Shown: piece after piece, positions 33,534 through 38,978 of the stretch
How the letters are laid out: the number at the start of each line of letters is the position of its first letter
Numbering within the stretch: position 1 is the stretch's first letter
Assembly: GCA_020722315.1 (NCBI GenBank)
Contig: DYLD01000008.1
Location: forward strand, 1 to 38,978
Origin: Syntrophus aciditrophicus
GTDB taxonomy: Bacteria > Desulfobacterota > Syntrophia > Syntrophales > UBA5619
Direction of reading: 5' to 3'
DNA length: 38,978 bases
Made by a program: the position numbers and the translations under genes
Notes under the pieces: model-generated
Told to the model about the DNA's origin: nothing
What the model saw: only the letters and a program-made list of their open reading frames with translations
Databases searched by the model: none

Positions 33534-33991
33534 ATGAATTTCCCAACGAACCGTTCTCTCTCCGAAGAGAGGAAAGATTTTCTTGCCAAAGATTTTTCCA
33601 GAGGATTTGTTAAGCATTGTGGAATAAAGGCATTAAGGATAGAGCCTGGTTTTTTTGAATCGGAGGTATTGGTAACGAATCATCATCGCACGCAGGATGG
33701 TTTATTCATGCCGGGCTTATGGCTACGATGGCCGATCATACCGCGGGATATTGTGCCTTTACAGTCGTTCCTGAAAATGTCAGGATACTGACGATCGAAT
33801 TCAAGATAAACTTTTTGAAACCCGCCTTTGGCAATGCCCTGAGGTGTCGTTCTAAAGTGATCCATAAAGGCAGACAGGTTATTCTTTCCGAATCGGAGGT
33901 TTACGACATCAGGGATGGCAGTGAAATTCTGGTTGCGAAGGGTATGATCACTCTGATGGCGGTTCCGTCAGAACGTTTGAAGAAGGCTTAA
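33534..33991 (+). pseudogene. PaaI-type hotdog thioesterase, split by a 1-nt frameshift
   Basis: The first frame (MNFPTNRSLSEERKDFLAK to NHHRTQDG) and a second frame (FIHAGLMATMADHTAGY to the stop) together make a complete hotdog-fold acyl-CoA thioesterase of about 152 residues, PaaI/YigI-like. The expected catalytic segment HxGxMATMADHTAG is intact once one T is restored in the T run at 33701-33703 (GGTTTATTC read as GGTTTTATTC). Such enzymes hydrolyse acyl- or phenylacyl-CoA esters. ATG 33534 is chosen; a TTG at 33507 would add nine residues. Because the lesion is one base in a homopolymer it may be a true young pseudogene, a phase-variable site or a sequencing error. Confidence 0.8.
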
Positions 33992-34226
33992 CTTTACGCT
34001 GATAACCATTCCGGCACATTGTCCCGTGATGCATTTGTTTTAAAGAACGTATTGGCATTGATTCTTCCATCGGGGCCGATGTTGACATGCGATGCTCAGA
34101 GCATTTTTTGAGAACTGTCCAAAGCGGTTTCATTAGCCCCGAGGGGGCTTCTTGAACGATTCTTTGCGGTTTTTTGAAGGCGCTTATTCGTTGGAGCATA
34201 GGATGTAGATTCGGGGCGATATTTCC
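33992..34226. other. Intergenic region, mostly without features
   Basis: No gene is supported. ATGCT-CAG-AGCAT followed by six T (34092-34109) is a weak possible terminator for the thioesterase transcript. AGCCCC-GAG-GGGGCT (34135-34149) is a small perfect hairpin without a T run. Confidence 0.4.
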
Positions 34227-34255
34227 TTGACAGGGCAAAGCCTTGCTGTTAATAT
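34227..34255 (+). promoter_or_regulatory. Near-consensus sigma70-type promoter for the flavoprotein gene
   Basis: TTGACA (34227-34232), an exact 17-bp spacer and TAATAT (34250-34255) lie 53 bp before the start codon at 34309. It is the best promoter match in the window and suggests strong, perhaps constitutive, expression. Confidence 0.65.
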
Positions 34256-34308
34256 CCAAACAGGGGAGGGGAGGGTCATCACCTAATTCAGCAGAAGGGA
34301 GAGCTACA

Positions 34309-35658
34309 ATGAAACAAGCAGATGTGGTGGTAGTGGGCGGCAGTGCCGCGGGACCCGTAACAGTAATGACGGCCAAGAGGCACTATCCTGATAAAAGCGT
34401 TCTCGAGATCCGGAAAGAACAGCCGGAGCGTGTGATGGTGCCGTGCGGAATCCCCTATATTTTCGGAACCGTGGGTTCCACAAACAAGAACGTGATAGGG
34501 GATTCGGTGATCACCTCGAACGGCGGCGAGTTGATGATTGATGAAGTTACCGAGATAGACAGAGCCGCGAAGACTGTCACGACCGCCAACGGTGAGAAGA
34601 TTGGCTATGACAGGCTCGTGCTGGCGACAGGATCGAACCCTGTTTCTCCTCCGATACCCGGCAAAGAACTCGAGAATGTCTTTTTTGTTAGGAAAGACGC
34701 CGGTTATATTGATGATATGTTGAAAAAGCTATCCTCCGTAAAGGATATTGTCGTGATAGGCGGAGGGTTTATAGGGATCGAGATGGCCGATGAAATCCGG
34801 AAGATGGGCGGTAAGAACATCACTATAGTCGAGATGCTGCCGCAGTGCCTCCAGCTTGCCCTTGATGAGGATCAATGCAGCGAAGCGGAGAAAAAACTTG
34901 CCGAGAGAGGCATTAAGGTTCTTGCCGGCACCACCGCAAAAAGTATCACAGGAGAGGGGAAGGTAAGCGGAATCGAACTCAGTGATGGACAAATCTTAAA
35001 GGCTGACGCAGTAGTAATAGGGATTGGAGCAGTTCCGAATACCGATCTGGCCAAGAAGGCAGGATTAGAAATTGGTCCGATGAGGGGCATTCAGGTCGAC
35101 GAATACATGAGAACCGTTACGGATAAAAATATATTTGCCGTCGGCGACTGCGCCGAGAAATTTTCATTCTTTACGAGAAAGCCTTCCGGTCTCCGGCTGG
35201 CTTCGATAGCCACGATTGAGGCCCGTATCGCCGGAGCCAATCTGTTTCAGCTTAAGAGGAAAAATGTCGGCGCGATAGGGGTCTTTGCCACGATAATCGG
35301 AGATGATTGCTTTTCGGTTGTGGGGCTTACCGAAAGGGCCGCCAGAGATGCAGGATATGATATTGTTACCGGGGAGTGGACCGCGCCGGATAAGCATCCC
35401 GGATCAATGCCCGGAACGAAGCAGGAGAAGATAAAACTCGTCGTTGAGAAAAAGACCGGAAAGATTCTGGGCGGTGAAATAGTTGGCGGGAGAACGTCGG
35501 CCGAGGTGGCCAACATCATGTCGGCATTCATATCCAACCAGATGACGGTGGATCAGGTGGCTATTTTCCAGATGGGGACGCATCCCGCCCTTACCGGTTC
35601 GCCGATCGTCTATCAGATTGTCAATGCTGCCGAGGTGGCATTAACCAAAATGCGCTAA
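34309..35658 (+). CDS. FAD-dependent pyridine nucleotide-disulfide oxidoreductase (CoA-disulfide reductase / NADH oxidase type)
   Basis: This 449-residue flavoprotein has an N-terminal FAD motif VVVGGSAAG (7-15) and a single redox Cys46 in VPCGIPY, as in CoA-disulfide reductases and NADH oxidases/peroxidases. It also has ATGSNP (106-111), an NAD(P)H-binding VVIGGGFIGIE (148-158) and the second FAD motif AVGDCAE (277-283). A dimerisation domain follows. The start at 34309 has AAGGGAG eight bases upstream; the in-frame start at 34243 is rejected because it lies inside the promoter. It should use NAD(P)H to reduce a disulfide or oxygen via Cys46; which one cannot be told. Malate dehydrogenase follows 123 bp later and may be co-transcribed. 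Confidence 0.9.
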   Translation: MKQADVVVVGGSAAGPVTVMTAKRHYPDKSVLEIRKEQPERVMVPCGIPYIFGTVGSTNKNVIGDSVITSNGGELMIDEVTEIDRAAKTVTTANGEKIGYDRLVLATGSNPVSPPIPGKELENVFFVRKDAGYIDDMLKKLSSVKDIVVIGGGFIGIEMADEIRKMGGKNITIVEMLPQCLQLALDEDQCSEAEKKLAERGIKVLAGTTAKSITGEGKVSGIELSDGQILKADAVVIGIGAVPNTDLAKKAGLEIGPMRGIQVDEYMRTVTDKNIFAVGDCAEKFSFFTRKPSGLRLASIATIEARIAGANLFQLKRKNVGAIGVFATIIGDDCFSVVGLTERAARDAGYDIVTGEWTAPDKHPGSMPGTKQEKIKLVVEKKTGKILGGEIVGGRTSAEVANIMSAFISNQMTVDQVAIFQMGTHPALTGSPIVYQIVNAAEVALTKMR

Positions 35659-35757
35659 AAGAACCGACTGTCGATTTTTCTTGAGATAATTTTGCGGTCC
35701 GGGTGTTTGGCAGCCGGGCACGCGGACCGGCCGCATATTTCAGTTGATGTTAGGTAG

Positions 35758-36714
<957 letters not shown>

Positions 36715-36743
36715 GCTTTTTGGGTCAACAACAAAACGCAAGG

Positions 36744-36771
36744 GGGGCATTTGCTAAAATGCCCCTTTTTT
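36744..36771 (+). terminator. Intrinsic terminator after mdh
   Basis: GGGGCATTT (36744-36752) pairs with AAATGCCCC (36757-36765) around a 4-base loop, followed by six T (36766-36771). It starts 30 bp after the malate dehydrogenase stop codon and ends the flavoprotein-mdh transcript. Confidence 0.85.
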
Positions 36772-36799
36772 ATGGTGGTTGGAGTGTGAAAGCCTTGCA

Positions 36800-36993
36800 C
36801 AACCAAAAGAAAAATACTGCCTGAAGCGCAAATTTATTGATTTTTCTTAGGTACCCCGCCGTCGCAGGAAGGGCTTTTAAAGGCGTCAGGAACGCGAACG
36901 ATCCCAGAGCGTTTAGCCTTTGAAGCCTTTTGCGAGATGCCACGGGGTCGAAAAATATTTATGAGCGCGAAGGTGGCGTTTTTCAAAGCTCTC
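36800..36993 (+). mobile_element. MITE-like element, copy 5 (about 194 bp)
   Basis: GAAAAATACTGCCTGAAGCG, TTTTTCTTAGGTACCCCGCC, CACGGGGTCGAAAAA and GGCGTTTTTCAAAGCTCTC match the family in order. The left terminal repeat is mutated and no target duplication is visible (TTGCA left, AGTGT right). It ends eight bases from the stop codon of the convergently oriented membrane-protein gene. Confidence 0.75.
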
Positions 36994-37000
36994 AGTGTTT

Positions 37001-37861
37001 TTATTGGGTGTTAGCCACTTTGTGATAAGAGCCAAAACGCGTTATCAGGGTTGCGCCAAGCCCCAAAACAACCGCTACCGCCTTAATCATCCATCCCAGA
37101 TAAGGGATCCACCCTGCCATCCAGAGGATTACCAGACCCCAGAACGTTTCCCCGACGATTCCACTTTCTCTTTTTCTCCAACTAAGCGCCCAGGAGCCGA
37201 CAAGTCGGCTTACCGCAATGAAGCCGAGCAACCCCGTTACAACGACAAAGATCACCTCAAGCGGTATCAGTGCTATTCCGACAACAGAGATCGTAAGCAG
37301 TAACGCGAGTGGAACAATTGTAATCAGACAAAGGGTTCCGACCAGAATGACCTTGAATGTGTTTGCTGTAATCGCTTGCGAGATGGTCTGTATCGGTTTC
37401 GGTATCAGGGCTGAGGTGATCAACGCCAGCAAGAGAATTACGGTTAATATCGAAAGCGAGATCAACGCGAAAATCCATGACCATCCTTCCCATTCGCTGC
37501 TGATGGTCTTTAGAAATGTCTCGTAAAAATTGCTGGAGTTGATCTCGGTAATGCTTCCCCGGACAATTGCATCTTTTGCCATGACGACGACGCCGCCCAG
37601 AGAGACGACATCCCCTTTAACTATTGCCCTTTTTGTGAGAACAACGGAGCCGCCGATTGCCAGGACGCTGTCTTCGACCGTGCCGCTTACGGTGATCTGC
37701 CCGCAAATTGTAATTGCTCTCGTGACTCTCTGTCCTTTCTCAATGGTTATGTCTTTGCCGATCCTGACGATGTTCTTGTTACTCGAGGCAAAGGCTGGCG
37801 AGGGTATACACAAGAGTGAAAGGAGGAAAAGCAAAAAAATCCTTCTGTGGATCTGTCTCAT
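37001..37861 (-). CDS. Exported membrane protein with beta-repeat (bactofilin-like) segment
   Basis: This 286-residue protein has a signal peptide (MRQIHRRIFLLFLLSLLC..., ending PAFA at about 25). Residues 30-105 show repeating hydrophobic beta turns (GQITVSGTVEDSVLAIGGSV, VKGDVVSLGGVVV, VRGSI), like the polymer-forming repeats of bactofilin-type proteins. Four to five strongly hydrophobic segments follow (about 130-155, 168-190, 190-222, 240-275). The repeats would sit outside the cytoplasmic membrane, unlike true bactofilins, which are cytoplasmic. Function unknown. Its stop lies eight bases from a MITE, which may have altered the original 3' flank. It is downstream of dedA in the same direction, about 125 bp from it. 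Confidence 0.7.
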   Translation of the reverse strand: MRQIHRRIFLLFLLSLLCIPSPAFASSNKNIVRIGKDITIEKGQRVTRAITICGQITVSGTVEDSVLAIGGSVVLTKRAIVKGDVVSLGGVVVMAKDAIVRGSITEINSSNFYETFLKTISSEWEGWSWIFALISLSILTVILLLALITSALIPKPIQTISQAITANTFKVILVGTLCLITIVPLALLLTISVVGIALIPLEVIFVVVTGLLGFIAVSRLVGSWALSWRKRESGIVGETFWGLVILWMAGWIPYLGWMIKAVAVVLGLGATLITRFGSYHKVANTQ

Positions 37862-37985
37862 TCTGTTACCCGTTGTTGAGGGGGGTCGTTTTCAAAATGT
37901 TTTTTTGAAAAGGCCGACACTCCGAACCTTGGTAGAGTCCGTTCTCTTGTAGAGAAAGAAAGTTTGCTGATTTTTTCCTGCCTTG

Positions 37986-38657
37986 TCATACCGCTTTCTT
38001 CTGTCGGAAATATTCAATGGCCCCGGGGAGAACTGAAAGGATAATAATGGAGATGATAACAAGCGTGAAATTGTTCTTTATAAAATCGATGTTTCCGAAG
38101 AAGTATCCGCCAAAGACAAAAAGGGAAATCCAGGATACCCCGCCGATGATGTTGTAATAGATAAACTTGCGATAACTCATGTCCCCGATTCCCGCGACGA
38201 ACGGGGCGAATGTTCGTATAATCGGCATGAAACGAGCGATGATAATCGTCTTTCCTCCGTGCTTTTCATAAAACCGATGAGTCTTTTCAAGATGCTTCTT
38301 GTTGAAAAAGCGGCTGCTATCCCTGTGGAAAACCTTCGGCCCCACGTAGCGACCGATTGCGTAATTCACGGAATCACCTGTTATTGCCGCAAGACAGAGC
38401 GTTATAAAGAGAAGCTCGATGGCCAGCGGCCCTTTCAAATAGGGGTTTGCGGCAAAGGCGCCGAGGCCGAAGAGCAGCGAGTCTCCAGGGAGAACCGGGG
38501 TCACAACGAGTCCGGTTTCACAGAAGACGACTAAAAAGACGACAAGATAGGTCCAGTTTCCGAAATAATATAAAAGATCGGCGAGGTGCCGGTCGAGGTG
38601 AAGCAAAATATCTAGAGAATAAAAAAGCATATCAGCCATTTTTTTAGTCCACGTCAT
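37986..38657 (-). CDS. DedA family membrane protein
   Basis: A DedA/SNARE-associated family protein of 223 residues from ATG 38657, or 216 from ATG 38636. Neither start has a clear ribosome site, and the family's usual length (about 219) fits both. FCETGLVVTPVLPGDSLLF, GDSVNYAIGRYVG and ARFMPIIRTFAPFVAGIG are the conserved DedA motifs with the acidic and Arg residues required in characterised members. These proteins act in lipid-carrier flipping and membrane homeostasis. A TTG at 38717 could extend the frame but is unlikely. A MITE lies about 150 bp upstream. Confidence 0.9.
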   Translation of the reverse strand: MTWTKKMADMLFYSLDILLHLDRHLADLLYYFGNWTYLVVFLVVFCETGLVVTPVLPGDSLLFGLGAFAANPYLKGPLAIELLFITLCLAAITGDSVNYAIGRYVGPKVFHRDSSRFFNKKHLEKTHRFYEKHGGKTIIIARFMPIIRTFAPFVAGIGDMSYRKFIYYNIIGGVSWISLFVFGGYFFGNIDFIKNNFTLVIISIIILSVLPGAIEYFRQKKAV

Positions 38658-38808
38658 GTCAGCAAAGGCTTTTCTTGTATCGTATGCGGGGATTCTCGCT
38701 TTGACAAATTTGATCAACGACTGGTTTTGATTTGATTCGTTTTTCTCCGCGGCCTGGAATTTCTGCTGACAAAAAAGCAGTCAACATCCCGCCTAAGATA
38801 TTTATGGC

Positions 38809-38978
38809 GAGACCTTTGCAAAACGCCGCCTTCGCGCTCATAAACCTTTTTCGACCCCGCAACGTCTCGCGGCGGCTTCAAAGGCTAAACGCTCTCTATA
38901 GTTCGCGTTCTTAACGCCTTTGCAGCCTTGCTGCGACGGCGGGGTACCCCCGAAAAATCTTTAAATCGCGCTTCAGGC
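38809..38978 (-). mobile_element. MITE-like element, copy 6, cut by the window end
   Basis: It starts with a perfect terminal repeat GAGACCTTTGCAAAACGCCG and runs through CGACCCCGCAACGTCTCGCG, GGCTAAACGC, CTGCGACGGCGGGGTACC and CTTTAAATCGCGCTTCAGGC in the same orientation as copy 4. The other end lies beyond 38978, so the duplication (left flank ATGGC) cannot be checked. It lies upstream of dedA. Confidence 0.85.

Noticed and set aside
34135-34149. Hairpin AGCCCC-GAG-GGGGCT as a terminator
   Set aside because: No T run follows on either strand and the stem is only six base pairs.
33948-34376. Minus-strand frame of 142 codons before the flavoprotein gene
   Set aside because: It overlaps a near-consensus promoter and the start of a real gene and has no recognisable domain.
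38658-38717. N-terminal extension of DedA from a TTG codon
   Set aside because: The extra residues do not match the family start, and two in-frame ATG codons give the usual length.

Overview
The window looks like chromosomal DNA of an anaerobic bacterium of the Desulfobacterota type, most like Syntrophales (Syntrophus/Smithella-like). This is inferred from gene content, not from a marker gene: a giant 2-hydroxyacyl-CoA dehydratase-type activase, repeated branched-chain-amino-acid-type (Liv) ABC transporters interleaved with long-chain-type acyl-CoA synthetases, LarE, a short MetE-like protein and an HMG-CoA-lyase-like enzyme. No rRNA, tRNA, CRISPR array or phage was seen.

Layout. 1-4233 (+): fused activase with two ASKHA domains, behind a good sigma70-type promoter. 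4238-4711 (-): universal stress protein. 5115-5342: decayed CoA-binding-domain gene, truncated by a small transposable element. 5589-24114 (-): about 18.5 kb of collinear genes. These form two paralogous modules, each with two Liv ATPases, two Liv permeases, substrate-binding protein(s) and one acyl-CoA synthetase. Between them lie two WHy/LEA-type lipoproteins and a small Cys-rich protein. The likely joint role is uptake of carboxylic acids or amino-acid-like compounds and their activation to CoA thioesters; the substrate is unknown. 24409-26352 (-): MetE-like protein and LarE. 26405-26959 (-): wrecked TolC and RND efflux genes. 27413-30486 (+): polar amino-acid ABC transporter (binding protein, permease, ATPase, permease). 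30452-32833 (-): tight operon of diguanylate cyclase, MinD/FlhG-like ATPase and HMG-CoA-lyase-like enzyme. 33534-36714 (+): frameshifted PaaI-type thioesterase, CoA-disulfide-reductase/NADH-oxidase-type flavoprotein and malate dehydrogenase. 37001-38657 (-): exported membrane protein with a beta-rich segment, then a DedA protein.

The most striking non-coding feature is a family of roughly 176-198 bp MITE-like elements. There are six recognisable copies and two decayed ones in 39 kb, nearly palindromic, with terminal inverted repeats of about 22 bp. Three copies have perfect 5-bp target-site duplications (TCTTT, GTCGA, GCGAT). One copy sits inside the signal-peptide region of a Liv binding-protein gene. 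Removing the element and one duplication restores an ATG and a normal signal peptide in frame, so this is a recent, traceable gene disruption. Other copies adjoin pseudogenes or gene ends, so the family seems to be driving local decay.
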